Positions 26,212-35,398 of a DNA stretch of 64,000 nucleotides are shown here, piece after piece. The position numbers and the translations under genes were made by a program. The notes beneath the pieces were generated by a model. It ran no database searches. It was not told where the DNA came from and saw only the letters and a program-made list of their open reading frames with translations. Location of the stretch: the NCBI GenBank assembly GCA_036273855.1, contig DASUGU010000042.1:62001-126000 (forward strand), read 5' to 3'. The number at the start of each line of letters is the position of its first letter. Positions within the stretch are counted from its first letter, which is position 1. Origin of the DNA: DATEPR01 sp036273855 (GTDB taxonomy: Bacteria; Actinomycetota; Actinomycetes; Mycobacteriales; Pseudonocardiaceae).

Positions 26212-26802
26212 ATGAGCGACCACCCCGTTCCCGCCCGGCCCGGCCGCAGGCGCAGCGAGACCAGCCGCACCGCGATCCTCATCGCGGCGCTCGAACTGGT
26301 GGCCGAGGTCGGCTACGCCGGCCTGACCGTCGAGGGCATCGCCGCCCGCTCCGGCGCCGGCAAGCAGACGATCTACCGCTGGTGGCCGTCCAAGGCCGAC
26401 GTGCTGCTGGATGCCTTGGCCACCAAGGCGGATCTGCACATCCCGATCCCGGACACCGGCTCCTACGCCGGTGACCTGCGCGCGTTCCTGGCGGCCAGCT
26501 TCGCGATGGGCAGGGTGAGACCGGTGATCGACGTGCTGCGTGCGCTGATGGCGCAGGCCCAGATCGACGCCGAGTTCGGCGAGCGCTTCCGCACCGGGTT
26601 CCTGCACCGGCGGCGGGACGCGCTGGGTGCGATCGTGGCCCGCGCGCGGGACCGGGGCGACCTGCCCGCGACCGTCCCCGGCGACACCGTCGCGGACGTC
26701 GTGTTCGGCGTCATCTGGTACCGCCTGCTCGCCACCGACCGCTACCTGGACGAGGGCCTCACCGAGGAACTCGTCGCCCTGCTCTCGTCCGATGTGGACT
26801 GA
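26212..26802 (+). CDS. TetR family transcriptional regulator (TetR_C_11-like)
   Basis: Repressor of 196 residues. The DNA-binding part is typical: RTAILIAALELVAEVGYAGLTVEGIAARSGAGKQTIYRWWPSKADVL (first 70 residues), with the GAGKQTIYRWWPSK recognition region of a well-known subgroup. The C-terminal helical domain is of the TetR_C_11 type (GRVRPVIDVLRALMAQAQ). It starts at ATG 26212, close behind the inverted repeat. The natural ligand is unknown. Its stop TGA is followed directly by the stop of the convergent gene. Confidence 0.88.
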   Translation: MSDHPVPARPGRRRSETSRTAILIAALELVAEVGYAGLTVEGIAARSGAGKQTIYRWWPSKADVLLDALATKADLHIPIPDTGSYAGDLRAFLAASFAMGRVRPVIDVLRALMAQAQIDAEFGERFRTGFLHRRRDALGAIVARARDRGDLPATVPGDTVADVVFGVIWYRLLATDRYLDEGLTEELVALLSSDVD

Positions 26803-27315
26803 TCAGGGTTTGGTGGCGAGGATGCTCACGCGGTAGCCGGCCAGCTTGGCCAGGCCGAGCAGTTCGGTGGTGCGGGCGGTGGGCAGCACGACGAGCGGGT
26901 AGCAGTCCGAGTCGATGTCCAGCGAGGCCAGGGTGACACGCCCCTCGCGCAGATGGTCGCCGCTGACCTTCAGGAACTGCTCGGTGCGCAGGTAGCTGTC
27001 GGCCTCCGTCACCCAGTCCCAGCCGTCCCCCGGGGTGGTCTCCAGGCCGCGCAACATGCGGACGATCTCGTCCGGGTTCTCCCGCCAGTCGACCTCGGCG
27101 AGCAGGTGGTGGTCGGCGAGCGCGTTGACCAGGGCGATCCACGGCAGGATGCGGATCGGTTCCGTGATGCCCCGGTCGGCCAGCCGCCTGGCGTGCCGGC
27201 GCACGAAGGCGTGCGGGTCGTCGTGGGCGGCGGCGGCCCGTTCGGCCACCTCCGGCCGGTCGGGGGCGAGCATGGCGGCGACGGCGACCAGGGCGTCTCG
27301 AGCGGTCATCGGCAC
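26803..27315 (-). CDS. Hypothetical protein, DUF6630-like
   Basis: Soluble protein of about 170 residues without signal peptide. The stretch ITEPIRILPWIALVNALADHHLLAEVDWRENPDEI resembles DUF6630 proteins, which often have an IALVxAL...AEVDWKE pattern; I regard this as moderate evidence and no function is known for the family. GTG 27315 has AGGAGG five bases upstream; ATG 27309 two codons later is equally possible. It is convergent with the TetR gene (stops adjacent) and divergent from the HAD gene. Confidence 0.72.
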   Translation of the reverse strand: MPMTARDALVAVAAMLAPDRPEVAERAAAAHDDPHAFVRRHARRLADRGITEPIRILPWIALVNALADHHLLAEVDWRENPDEIVRMLRGLETTPGDGWDWVTEADSYLRTEQFLKVSGDHLREGRVTLASLDIDSDCYPLVVLPTARTTELLGLAKLAGYRVSILATKP

Positions 27316-27389
27316 GCTGTCCTCCTGGGATGGGATGCTCGCCGGCAGAGTACTGAGGACGGGCGACAACAGGCCCCGGGCAGGTGAGC

Positions 27390-27995
27390 ATGGCGATACG
27401 CGCTGTGGTGTTCGACATCGGCGGCGTACTGGAGATCACGCCGGAGATGGACTTCGACCAACGCTGGGAGGCACGGCTCGGGCTGCCGGCCGGCGAGATC
27501 GGCAGGCGCCTGGCCGACATCTGGCTCGGCGGCTCGGTCGGCACGGTGACCGAGCGGGTGGTGCGCCAGGCCGTCGGCGACCGGCTCGGCCTGGCCCCGG
27601 ACCAGGTCGACGCCCTGCTGGCGGACATGTGGGAGCAGTACGTCGGCGTCGGCAACGACGAGTTGATCGACTACGCCGGGCGGCTGCGGCCCCGCTACCG
27701 GACCGGCATCCTGAGCAACAGCTTCGTCGGCGCGCGGGAGCGGGAGCAGGACCGGTACGGCTTCGCCGAGCTGGTCGACGACATCGTGTACTCGCACGAG
27801 GTCGGCTTGAGCAAGCCGGATCCCCGCATCTACCGGCTCACCGCCGACCGCCTCGGCGTCCGGCTCGACGAGGTGGTGCTGGTGGACGACGCGGAACCCA
27901 ACATCATCGGCGCCCGCGCGGCCGGCATGCACGCCATCTGGTTCCGGGACAACGCCCAGGTGCTCGCCGAGCTCACGGCGATCCTCCCGGCATGA
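27390..27995 (+). CDS. HAD-superfamily hydrolase (IA, variant 3 type)
   Basis: Predicted phosphatase or haloacid dehalogenase-like hydrolase, 201 residues. Motif I is VVFDIGGVLEI with the nucleophilic aspartate at residue 8, motif II is GILSNSF, motif III the lysine in GLSKPDP, and motif IV VLVDDAEPNIIGA. The cap domain is helical and small (about residues 15-85). ATG 27390 follows AGGTGAGC; GTG 27384 is an alternative. The stop overlaps the kinase-like gene start, so the two are cotranscribed. Substrate unknown. Confidence 0.88.
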   Translation: MAIRAVVFDIGGVLEITPEMDFDQRWEARLGLPAGEIGRRLADIWLGGSVGTVTERVVRQAVGDRLGLAPDQVDALLADMWEQYVGVGNDELIDYAGRLRPRYRTGILSNSFVGAREREQDRYGFAELVDDIVYSHEVGLSKPDPRIYRLTADRLGVRLDEVVLVDDAEPNIIGARAAGMHAIWFRDNAQVLAELTAILPA

Positions 27996-28828
27996 GCGTC
28001 GAGCGTTGGTGGTCACTGCTGGGCCGGGACGACGCGGTCGCCCAGGTGACGACGCTGTCCGGTGGCGGGTCCGGGTCGGGTGTCCACCAGGTGGTCACCG
28101 ATCGGGGCAGGCGATTCGTGCTGAAGGTGGGCACGACCGCCCGGGAACTGCGCTTCTACCGGGAACTCGCGCCGCGCGTGCCGGTGCGGGTGCCCCGGTT
28201 CGTCGGCGGCGTCGAGTACGGCGACACCTGTTGCGTCGTGGTCGAACCGGCCGGCACGGCGATCCGGCCCGCCGACCGCTGGACCGACCTCGCGGCCCAA
28301 CTCGGCCGCCTGCACCGCGAACCGCCCGGCTGGCCGTGGGCGAAACCCCACCACGTCCCGACCGACGCCGACATCGCGTCGGCGGCCACGGCGTGGGCGG
28401 CGTCGGGCTACGGGACGCTCGGGCTGCCGGCGTTCCACCGTGTCGCGGCAGCGCTCGCCGCACTGCCGCTGTGCCTGTGCCACGGCGACTGGCACCTGGG
28501 CAACCTGCTGGCCGGCGGCGACGGGCAGGTGGTGTGGATCGACTGGCAGGAAACGGGTGTCGGCCACGGACCGGAGGAGCTGGCGTTGCTGTGGCAGCGC
28601 GCCGAGCGCGACGGGTGGGACCCGCCGCGCGACGCCATGCTCACCGCCTACGCCCGCGCGCGGGGCATCCCGGACGACACCGACCTGCGCCGCGCCGCCG
28701 TGGCCGCCGAACTGACCCTGCTGCTCCTGTCGTGGCCGCCGCACCTCGCCGCCGCTCCCCCGCCGGCCCGGGCCCGGCTGGTCCGGCGGTTCGCGCGGCT
28801 GGTCGACGCGTCAGTGCAGCTGGGGTGA
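27992..28828 (+). CDS. Aminoglycoside phosphotransferase (APH)-like kinase
   Basis: Protein-kinase-like phosphotransferase of 278 residues. The catalytic loop is CHGDWHLGNLLAGG and the metal motif VWIDWQETGVG, the standard APH/choline-kinase signature; the N-terminal lobe has FVLKVGTTARELRFYREL with the ATP-binding lysine. ATG overlaps the HAD stop (ATGA). Such proteins modify sugars, amino alcohols or antibiotics; with the HAD phosphatase a small-molecule metabolic or self-protection role is possible. The 3' end overlaps the convergent VOC gene by 18 bp. Confidence 0.85.
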   Translation: MSVERWWSLLGRDDAVAQVTTLSGGGSGSGVHQVVTDRGRRFVLKVGTTARELRFYRELAPRVPVRVPRFVGGVEYGDTCCVVVEPAGTAIRPADRWTDLAAQLGRLHREPPGWPWAKPHHVPTDADIASAATAWAASGYGTLGLPAFHRVAAALAALPLCLCHGDWHLGNLLAGGDGQVVWIDWQETGVGHGPEELALLWQRAERDGWDPPRDAMLTAYARARGIPDDTDLRRAAVAAELTLLLLSWPPHLAAAPPPARARLVRRFARLVDASVQLG

Positions 28829-29221
28829 GTAGGAGACGCCCACGATGGCGCCCTCCGGGCTCTGCAGGCGGGCGACGGTCTGGCCCCACGGTTCGACGCG
28901 CGCCGGGTGCAGCAGGAGGTGACCGCGTTGCGCCAGTTCCTCGGCGGCCGGTGCGACCGCGTCCGGGTTGTCGACGTCGAACTCGATGCTGACCTGCGGC
29001 ACCGGCCGGTCGGCCGGCCAGGTGTCGGTGCCGAAGCACGCCTCGGCGGCCTCGCGCAGCGGCCACACGCCGAAGTGCTTGCTGCCGGGGATCTCCTCGC
29101 TGGCGAAGTAGTCGCCGCCCATCGACTTCAGCGGCAGGCCGAGGGCGTCCACATAGAGCGCCCGGCTGGCCGCCGGGTCCGGGGCGATGACACTCACGCT
29201 CGCGATGAACCGCACGTCCAT
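28811..29221 (-). CDS. VOC-family protein (glyoxalase/bleomycin-resistance fold)
   Basis: Small metal-site-fold protein, 136 residues, with the two beta-alpha-beta-beta-beta modules of the vicinal-oxygen-chelate superfamily: module 1 IASVSVIAPDPAASRALYVDALGLPL, module 2 VSIEFDVDN...LLHPARVEPWGQTVARLQSPEGAIVGVSYSP. The PWGQTVARLQSPEG region is typical of actinobacterial members annotated as glyoxalases. ATG 29221 lies just after GAAAGGAGTCACC, a good ribosome site. Substrate unknown; some relatives bind bleomycin-type drugs. Confidence 0.87.
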   Translation of the reverse strand: MDVRFIASVSVIAPDPAASRALYVDALGLPLKSMGGDYFASEEIPGSKHFGVWPLREAAEACFGTDTWPADRPVPQVSIEFDVDNPDAVAPAAEELAQRGHLLLHPARVEPWGQTVARLQSPEGAIVGVSYSPQLH

Positions 29222-29270
29222 GGTGACTCCTTTCGTCGGACGGGCAGTGCAGCACACGACACCGACAGTC

Positions 29271-30326
29271 TCAGCCCGCGGCGCGGTCGGCCACCGGACG
29301 GCGACGCCGGACCGGGTCGGTCAGCACCCCGAGCGGGAAGGCGGCGTTCGGCTTGTAGACGTTCGTGCCCGGCGCGACCACCTCGTCGATCCGGTCCAGC
29401 GTCTCGTCGTCCAGCACCAGCGACGCGCCCCGCGCCGCCGACTCGAACTGCTCCATCGTCCTGGGCCCGATGATCGCCGACGTCACGCCGGGATGCGCCA
29501 CGGTGAAGGCGATGGCCAGCTCGGGCAGGGTGACGCCGATGCTCTCGGCGATCGCGACGAGCTGCTCCACCGCGTCGTACTGGGCGGCGTTCGCCGGGTC
29601 GGCCGGGTCGAAGCGGGTGGGGCGCAGCGCGGCGCGACCGCTGGTCAGGTCGACCGACTGACCCTTGCGGTACCGGCCGGACAGGAATCCCCAGGCCAGC
29701 GGGCTCCACACCAGCACGCCCATGCCGTAGCGCCGGCACACCGGCAGCACGTCGGCCTCGATCGAGCGGGCCAGCATGTTGTAGGGCGGCTGCTCGGTGC
29801 GGAAACGGTACAGGCCGCGCTGCTCGGCCACCCGGTGCGACTCGACGATCTGCTCGGCCGGGAACGTGGAACACCCGAACGCGCGAATCTTGCCCTGCCG
29901 CACCAGATCGGTGAGCACGGCGAGGGTCTCCTCGATGTCGGTGTCCTCGTCCGGCCGGTGCACCTGGTAGAGGTCGATCCGGTCGGTGCCCAGCCGCCGC
30001 AGGCTGTTCTCCACCTCGGTCACGATCCAGCGCCGCGAATTACCCGAATGGTTGACGTCGTCACCCATCGGAAAGTGCACCTTGGTGGCGAGCACGACGT
30101 CGTCCCTGCGGTCGCGCAACGCCTTGCCGACGATCTCCTCGGACTCACCTGCCGAGTACATGTCGGCGGTGTCCACGAAGTTGATCCCGCTGTCCAGTGC
30201 GGCGTGCACGATCTTCACGCAGTCGTCATGGTCGGGGTTGCCGGTGGCGCCGAACATCATCGTGCCCAGGCAGTGGACGCTCACGCGCATCCCGGTGCCG
30301 CCGAGTGGGCGGTAACGCATCGTCAT
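29271..30326 (-). CDS. Aldo/keto reductase under MerR control
   Basis: NADPH-dependent oxidoreductase of 351 residues, TIM-barrel aldo/keto reductase of the YghZ/Tas-like group. The catalytic tetrad is visible: Asp and Tyr in TADMYSAGESE, Lys in LATKVHFPMG and His in DLYQVHRPDE. The cofactor end shows IIGPRTMEQFES. The predicted promoter has a 19-bp spacer and puts +1 at or next to the ATG 30326, so the mRNA is probably leaderless. It is divergent from the MerR gene, the usual arrangement for this regulator and a reductase it activates. Substrate not known. Confidence 0.9.
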   Translation of the reverse strand: MTMRYRPLGGTGMRVSVHCLGTMMFGATGNPDHDDCVKIVHAALDSGINFVDTADMYSAGESEEIVGKALRDRRDDVVLATKVHFPMGDDVNHSGNSRRWIVTEVENSLRRLGTDRIDLYQVHRPDEDTDIEETLAVLTDLVRQGKIRAFGCSTFPAEQIVESHRVAEQRGLYRFRTEQPPYNMLARSIEADVLPVCRRYGMGVLVWSPLAWGFLSGRYRKGQSVDLTSGRAALRPTRFDPADPANAAQYDAVEQLVAIAESIGVTLPELAIAFTVAHPGVTSAIIGPRTMEQFESAARGASLVLDDETLDRIDEVVAPGTNVYKPNAAFPLGVLTDPVRRRRPVADRAAG

Positions 30327-30332
30327 GGCGCG

Positions 30333-30363
30333 ACCGTACGAGCTAGAGCCGACTCTAGGTCAA
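30333..30363 (-). promoter_or_regulatory. MerR-type promoter with 19-bp spacer and dyad operator
   Basis: Reading the minus strand: -35 TTGACC (30363-30358), 19-bp spacer, -10 TACGGT (30338-30333). The spacer holds a perfect dyad CTAGAG-N4-CTCTAG (30343-30358 on the + strand). An overlong spacer with a central dyad is the hallmark of promoters activated by MerR proteins. A -10-like TACGCT for the merR gene itself lies at 30368-30373 on the + strand. Confidence 0.85.
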
Positions 30364-30380
30364 GTCGTACGCTGGTCGGC

Positions 30381-30755
30381 ATGTCCTCGATGACCATCGG
30401 CGAGGTCGCCGAACGTACCGGCCTGAGCGTGCACGCGCTGCGGTTCTACGAACGCGAGGGCATCATGGCCAACCCCGTGGCCAGGGACACGGGCGGCCGG
30501 CGCGTGTACAGCGAGGACGACGTCGAGTGGCTGATCGTGTGCACGGTCCTGCGCGCCTCCGGCATGCCCATGACCGCCATCCGCCAGTACACCGACCTGG
30601 TCCGCCACGGCGAGGGCAACGAGAAGGAACGGCTGGCGCTGCTGCGCGAGCACGAGGAGCGCGTCACCGACCAGATGGACCAACTCACCCGCTGCCTCGA
30701 CCTGATCCGCTACAAGATCGCCGTCTACGAGGACGCCCTGGGCGCCGATTCCTGA
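30381..30755 (+). CDS. MerR family transcriptional regulator
   Basis: Regulator of 124 residues. The N-terminal winged helix is canonical: TIGEVAERTGLSVHALRFYEREGI with the GGRRVYSEDDVEWL recognition wing. A long helix (EKERLALLREHEERVTDQMDQLTRCLDLIRYKI) follows, typical for dimerisation. There are no cysteines in the C-terminal part, so it is not a metal-thiol sensor of the classical kind. ATG 30381 is close to the predicted transcription start. It controls the divergent aldo/keto reductase. The 207 bases after its stop contain no gene I can support. Confidence 0.9.
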   Translation: MSSMTIGEVAERTGLSVHALRFYEREGIMANPVARDTGGRRVYSEDDVEWLIVCTVLRASGMPMTAIRQYTDLVRHGEGNEKERLALLREHEERVTDQMDQLTRCLDLIRYKIAVYEDALGADS

Positions 30756-30962
30756 TCAACCGACGGGGTAGGTGATCTGTGTTTGGTCGGCCCGATCGGT
30801 GTCGTCGCCGAGCCGACCAGGCGCCGCCGTTCGTCGACTTCGGACAGTCCTCACCCGGTGTCGATGACCGCTTGCCGGTTACTGTCGAGCATGTGGTCCG
30901 GCATCAGGCGGTCGGGCCCGGTGGTCATGTGGGGCCGGTAGTGGCATCAGCGCTTCGCCGGG

Positions 30963-32559
30963 TCAGAACGTGCGGGCGCAGGTGTAGTTGGTCGCGTCGT
31001 TCGGGTCGCCGTGGCCGGTGTACCGGGACACCAGGGGGAAGGCGCACAGGGTGCGGGTGCGGACGACCGCGCCGGTGGTCGGGTCGGTGAGGGTGGCCGG
31101 CAGCTCGGTGGGGGCCTTGCCGTGTTCCACCCAGGCGACCACGGCGGCCAGCGGATCGTCGGGTTCCGGGCCGGCGCCGCTGACGCAGTGGGACGCGCCA
31201 GGGGCCAGGAACAGCCTGGCGAAACTCGACGTGCCACCGTTGACCCGCTGTGCCGCCTGGTAATAGGCGATCGTGCCCTGCGGGAAGATCTGCGGGTCGG
31301 CCAGACCGTGCCACATCACCAGCTTGCCGCCGTCCCGGCCGAAAGCGGACAGGTTCGGGTCGTTCGTGGCGACGGTCGACGACAACTCACCCACCGACCG
31401 GGCGAACAGCCGGTCGAACTGGCTGAATGTCACGATGTGCCAGTCGAAGTCGGGATCGCGCTGGACGAACGTGCCCAGCCAGTCCACCGCGACGGAGAAC
31501 GGCACGATCGTCGTGGCACCGCCGGCCGTCACGGTGTCGGCGAGGCTGGTCAGTGGGGCGCCCGGTTCCAGGCCGAACCACAGCTTCGTGCCGCGCGTGG
31601 TTTCCGGGCCCTGCCAGATCTTCTGGATGACGTCGGCGTCGGTGGCGGTGATCATGCCGCACGGCGTCTCGGTGCCGACGAGCGAATGCGGATCCCAGTG
31701 GCACGCCGCCGGATCGCTGATCACGCCGTCCACCACGCCGTCCAGGCCGTCGCACGCGGCGACCACCGCGTCGGTGAACGCGTCCTCCTTGCACACCGGC
31801 AGCGCGTCACCACTGGCGTTCATCACCAGCGCCGGCCAGAGCTCCGCGGGCACCATCGTGGTGAAGTTGATCGCCGGCGCACCGGCCACGATGCCGTTGT
31901 AGTCCGACGGGAATCGCTGCGCCTCCGCCATGCCCTGGCGGCCGCCGGTGGAACAGCCGTAGAAGTACGAGTACCGCGCCGCGACCGTAGAACGCCACCG
32001 TCAGCGCCTTGCCGTCGACCGTCATGTCGTGCACGCCCGCCGTGGCGTAGTCGGTGATCAGCGGGCGGTTCAGCGTGTCGTCCGGGTTCAGCGCGAAACT
32101 CGCGTCCGGGAACGGGTGGCCGCAGTCGGTGGACGCGGTGGCGTAACCGGCCCGCACGCCGGTGGCCAGGCCCGGCGCGGTCGGCGTCAGCGCGTTGAAG
32201 ATGATGCCGCAGAAGAAACCGCTGCCGCCGACGCCCTGGAACCGCCCGTTCCAGTCCTGCGGCAGCCACACCTCGACACTGATCGGGTTGCCCGCCGGAT
32301 CGGTGTGGGTGAGGTCGACGTCGCAGAACACCGGCAGCCCGGTGATCGTCGGCTGGCCGGTCGGCGTGAACGTGCCGGACGTGACGGGTGTCGCGGAATC
32401 GACCGTGACGTTCGTCAGGTGCAGATCGGCGGCGACGGTGTCGGTCGCACAGTCGATGGGACCAGTCGCGGCGGTCGCGGGAACCGCGGTGCCGGACAAC
32501 GACGTGCCGATCAGCGCCATGCCGATCAGCGCGACCAGAGTCCGCCGTGCGGTTGCCAT
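30963..32559 (-). pseudogene. Secreted tannase/feruloyl-esterase-family gene, disrupted by one frameshift
   Basis: Two overlapping frames make one esterase. The N-terminal part starts MATARRTLVALIGM (ATG 32559) with a Sec signal peptide ending near PATAATGP. It runs through VGGSGFFCGIIFN, ASTDCGHPF and VHDMTVDGKALTVAFYG, then loses frame. The second part (from about 31980) has SYFYGCSTGGRQGMAEAQRFPSDY, where CSTGG carries the nucleophilic serine, and continues to LAPGASHCVSG and the C-terminal NDATNYTCARTF. The total span is 3n+1 bases, so a one-base insertion near 31971-31985 (in a GGTCGCGGCGCGG run) separates them. It is either a real pseudogene or a sequencing error; no other damage is seen. 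Confidence 0.8.
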
Positions 32560-32647
32560 GCGCGCATTATCCACAGCCCACCCGGGCTCCGTGGAAATCT
32601 TCAGGAATGTCGGCGCATCGCGCCATCCACCGGCCACCAACAAAAGC

Positions 32648-32676
32648 GGCGGGGCGTGCCGGTGGCACGCCCCGCC
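32648..32676 (-). terminator. Rho-independent terminator for the SGNH hydrolase gene
   Basis: Perfect 13-bp stem GGCGGGGCGTGCC / GGCACGCCCCGCC with a 3-base loop. On the minus strand it is followed by GCTTTTGTT, a short U tract. It lies 14 bases beyond the stop at 32690. Confidence 0.85.
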
Positions 32677-32689
32677 TGGTAATGCGCTT

Positions 32690-35161
32690 TTAATCGCCTC
32701 CGCCGTCGCCGCCGCCACTGTCACCCGCGTCGAATCCTTCCGAACCGAGGCCGGAATCGAGGCCGGAGTCGCCGGTGTCGCTACCGAGACCGTCGATGCC
32801 GTCCAGACCGGGGTCCGGATCGGTGGACAACGACGACGATCCCGAGTCGACCGGGTTCACCGGGGTGATGGTGGGTGGTTCCGGTGGTGTGATCACCGGA
32901 GGTGGTGGCGGTGGTGGCGGTGGCGGCGGCGCGATCACCGGTGCCGGGTCGGGCACGATGACCGGGGGCGGCGCTACCGGCGGAGCCGCCGGAACGTCGA
33001 CCGGAGCCGGAACGTCCGCAGGAGCAGCCGGAACGTCGACCGGAGCCGCCGGAACGTCCGCCGGGGCGGCCGGTGTGTCGGCCGGTGGCGTGTCCGCCGG
33101 TACTGCCGGGGTGTCCGCGGGCGCGGCCGGCGTGTCCGCCGGTGGTGTGTCCGCCGGAACCGCCGGCGTGTCGGCCGGTGCTGCCGGAGTGTCCGCGGGC
33201 GCCGCCGGGGTGTCCGCCGGAGCGGCTCCCGGGTCGGCCGGAGCGGCCGGTGTGTCCGCTGGTGCCGCCGGCTGGTCGGCCGGTGTGTCAGCGGGCGCTG
33301 CCGGCTGGTCCGCCGGTGCCGTGGCGTCGGCCGGCTGGTCGGGCGCCGTGGCGTCCGCTCCGTCCGGTGCTGCCGCGCCCGACCGGTCCGGTGCCTGGGC
33401 GTCCGGTGCCGGGGCACCCTCCGCCGTGGCATCGGCGCCGTCCGGTGGAGCCGCTCCCGTCTGGTCGGTCGCGGCCGGTTGGGTCCCGTCCGCTCCCGCC
33501 GCATCGGGTTGCGCCGCATCGGATCCGGTCGGCCGGGCCAGGTCAGCCTGGCCCGGTGACGTGGCATCCGCACCGTCCGGCTGGGCCGCGCCCGAACCGT
33601 CCGGCGTGGTGGCGTCCGACTTGGCTCCGTCCGCCGGTGCGGTGTCCGGCTGGGTCGCCCCGTCCGGCTGGGCCGCCCCGTCCGGCTGGGCACCATCCGG
33701 TTGCGTGCCGTCCGGTTGCGTACCGTTCGGCTGCGTGCCGTCCGGTTGGTTCGCATCCGGCTGGCTCGTGTCCGGCTTCGGTTGCGCCCCATCCGGTTGC
33801 GGCCCTTCGGGCGGACCGGCCGGCTGCTGCGTGTCCGGCTGGTTCGCGTCCGGCTGCTGAGCGGGCGTCCCCTGATCGGTGCCGTCCGGCTGCTTCGCAC
33901 CCTGGTCGGTCTGCTGATCCTGCGGCGTCTGCTCCGGCTTGTCGTTCGACGCGGGCGGTGCCTGCGTCTTGTCGCCGGACTGGTTGATCTGGTCCTGCTT
34001 CTGCTGCTGCAGCGGCAGGTCCACCCTGAGGTTCCACATGTTGGAGAACGTCGGGGTGATCGCGGGCACGTCCTCGGCACCCTGCACGCCCAACCGCTGC
34101 AGCTGGCCGTTCACCGCCTGGGTGATGTAGGGCTGCATCGTCGCACCCAGCAGCTGCTGCCCCAGGTCGTTGGGGTGGTACGAGCCGTTCAGGTTGCCGG
34201 GAGTGAGGCCGTTGAGCCCTTCCTGGTTGGTGAACAGTTCGTGCCCCTCCAACGCGGTGGACAGATCCGCGTACAACCATTGCTGCGCCGGGTGCGCGGA
34301 CTGCGCGATGAACGAGGCGTCCTGGTTGTTCGTGTTCAGCGTGGTGGCGAGCTGGTTGGACATGTCGGCTTCGCCCTGGCTGATCGTCGTCCAGCTGAAG
34401 GGCGACCACCAGGTCATCGATCCCGGCACGGTCGAGGGCAACGCCTTCGGGTAGCCGAGCGACACGATCGTCGCGTTCGGCGATGCCATGTCGGAAATGT
34501 CGTTGAGCAGCTTGACCTGGTTGTTGAGATAGGTGCCGTCGTTGAACTGCTGCATGAACTGCGGGAACTGCTGGGTCGAGGTCGCCTCGGTACTGGTCAC
34601 CGCGGTGTGGACCCAGTCACTGAACCTGGCGTCGTTGCCGCCGATACCGACGATCACGACGTCCGCGTTCTTCACGGCGTCGATCTGCGGCGGCTGCTCG
34701 AACGGCGTGCCGGGCCGGGTCGTCTGGTACAGACTGTCCCGGGTGGCACCCGAAACCGGGACGAACGTGACCTGGAGGTCGACTCCCGGGTTCGCGGCCT
34801 GGATCTGGTTGAGTGCCTGCAATGACGGCGCGGTCGACGACTGGTGCGCCGGATCGACCTTCATCGACGTGTAGGCGATGCCGTCCTCGGTGACGTCGGG
34901 GACGGGAACCTGCTTGAACGTCGACGAACTCGCGCCTTCGCCACTGGTGAACGAGTCACCGATGACGACGACTTTCAGTGTCGGCTTGGCGGTCGACGTG
35001 ACCGGTGCGGCCGGACCGGACGGACCTGCCGCCAGTTCCGTCGCTCCGGCCAGCGCCGTGCCTGTGGAGATGGCCAGCACCGCGGCGAGTGCCGCGGTGC
35101 CGACGGCCCGCATCAGCAGGCCACCGCCTCCACCCTCGGATCGGGATAGTGGCACTTTCAC
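32690..35161 (-). CDS. Secreted SGNH/GDSL hydrolase with very long disordered Pro/Ala/Asp tail
   Basis: Exported esterase-like protein of 823 residues. After a signal segment (MRAVGTAALAAVLAISTGTA) residues about 55-365 form an SGNH hydrolase: block I VVIGDSFTSGEGAS with the serine, GIGGNDARF, and YHPNDLGQQL with the histidine. The remaining 450 residues, over half the protein, are low-complexity: first Gln/Asp/Pro repeats of the QPDG type, then APADTP repeats, a run of eleven prolines, and an acidic Gly/Asp end (GGGDGGGD). No LPXTG or membrane anchor is seen. I prefer GTG 35161 because AGGAGGACAGG precedes it; ATG 35212 in the same frame is the alternative. It stands alone between divergent genes, with a terminator after it. 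Confidence 0.85.
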   Translation of the reverse strand: MKVPLSRSEGGGGGLLMRAVGTAALAAVLAISTGTALAGATELAAGPSGPAAPVTSTAKPTLKVVVIGDSFTSGEGASSSTFKQVPVPDVTEDGIAYTSMKVDPAHQSSTAPSLQALNQIQAANPGVDLQVTFVPVSGATRDSLYQTTRPGTPFEQPPQIDAVKNADVVIVGIGGNDARFSDWVHTAVTSTEATSTQQFPQFMQQFNDGTYLNNQVKLLNDISDMASPNATIVSLGYPKALPSTVPGSMTWWSPFSWTTISQGEADMSNQLATTLNTNNQDASFIAQSAHPAQQWLYADLSTALEGHELFTNQEGLNGLTPGNLNGSYHPNDLGQQLLGATMQPYITQAVNGQLQRLGVQGAEDVPAITPTFSNMWNLRVDLPLQQQKQDQINQSGDKTQAPPASNDKPEQTPQDQQTDQGAKQPDGTDQGTPAQQPDANQPDTQQPAGPPEGPQPDGAQPKPDTSQPDANQPDGTQPNGTQPDGTQPDGAQPDGAAQPDGATQPDTAPADGAKSDATTPDGSGAAQPDGADATSPGQADLARPTGSDAAQPDAAGADGTQPAATDQTGAAPPDGADATAEGAPAPDAQAPDRSGAAAPDGADATAPDQPADATAPADQPAAPADTPADQPAAPADTPAAPADPGAAPADTPAAPADTPAAPADTPAVPADTPPADTPAAPADTPAVPADTPPADTPAAPADVPAAPVDVPAAPADVPAPVDVPAAPPVAPPPVIVPDPAPVIAPPPPPPPPPPPVITPPEPPTITPVNPVDSGSSSLSTDPDPGLDGIDGLGSDTGDSGLDSGLGSEGFDAGDSGGGDGGGD

Positions 35162-35398
35162 CCTGTCCTCCTCGGGAAAAAGGTGATAAGCGGCGGCACG
35201 ATCTCCCCGCATTATCGGTTCGTCCGCACACGCCGGGTGTCATACTGCCAGCGTGGGACGGATCGTCCCGGAAGGATCAGCTGAATTAACCGTGAATGTG
35301 AACGGGTTGGCTCTGATTGCCGACACCGATGGTCCGAATGGTTCTCAATAAATGTCGATGAATATACCGTCAGCGCGCCGGCAAATTTACCCTCACCG

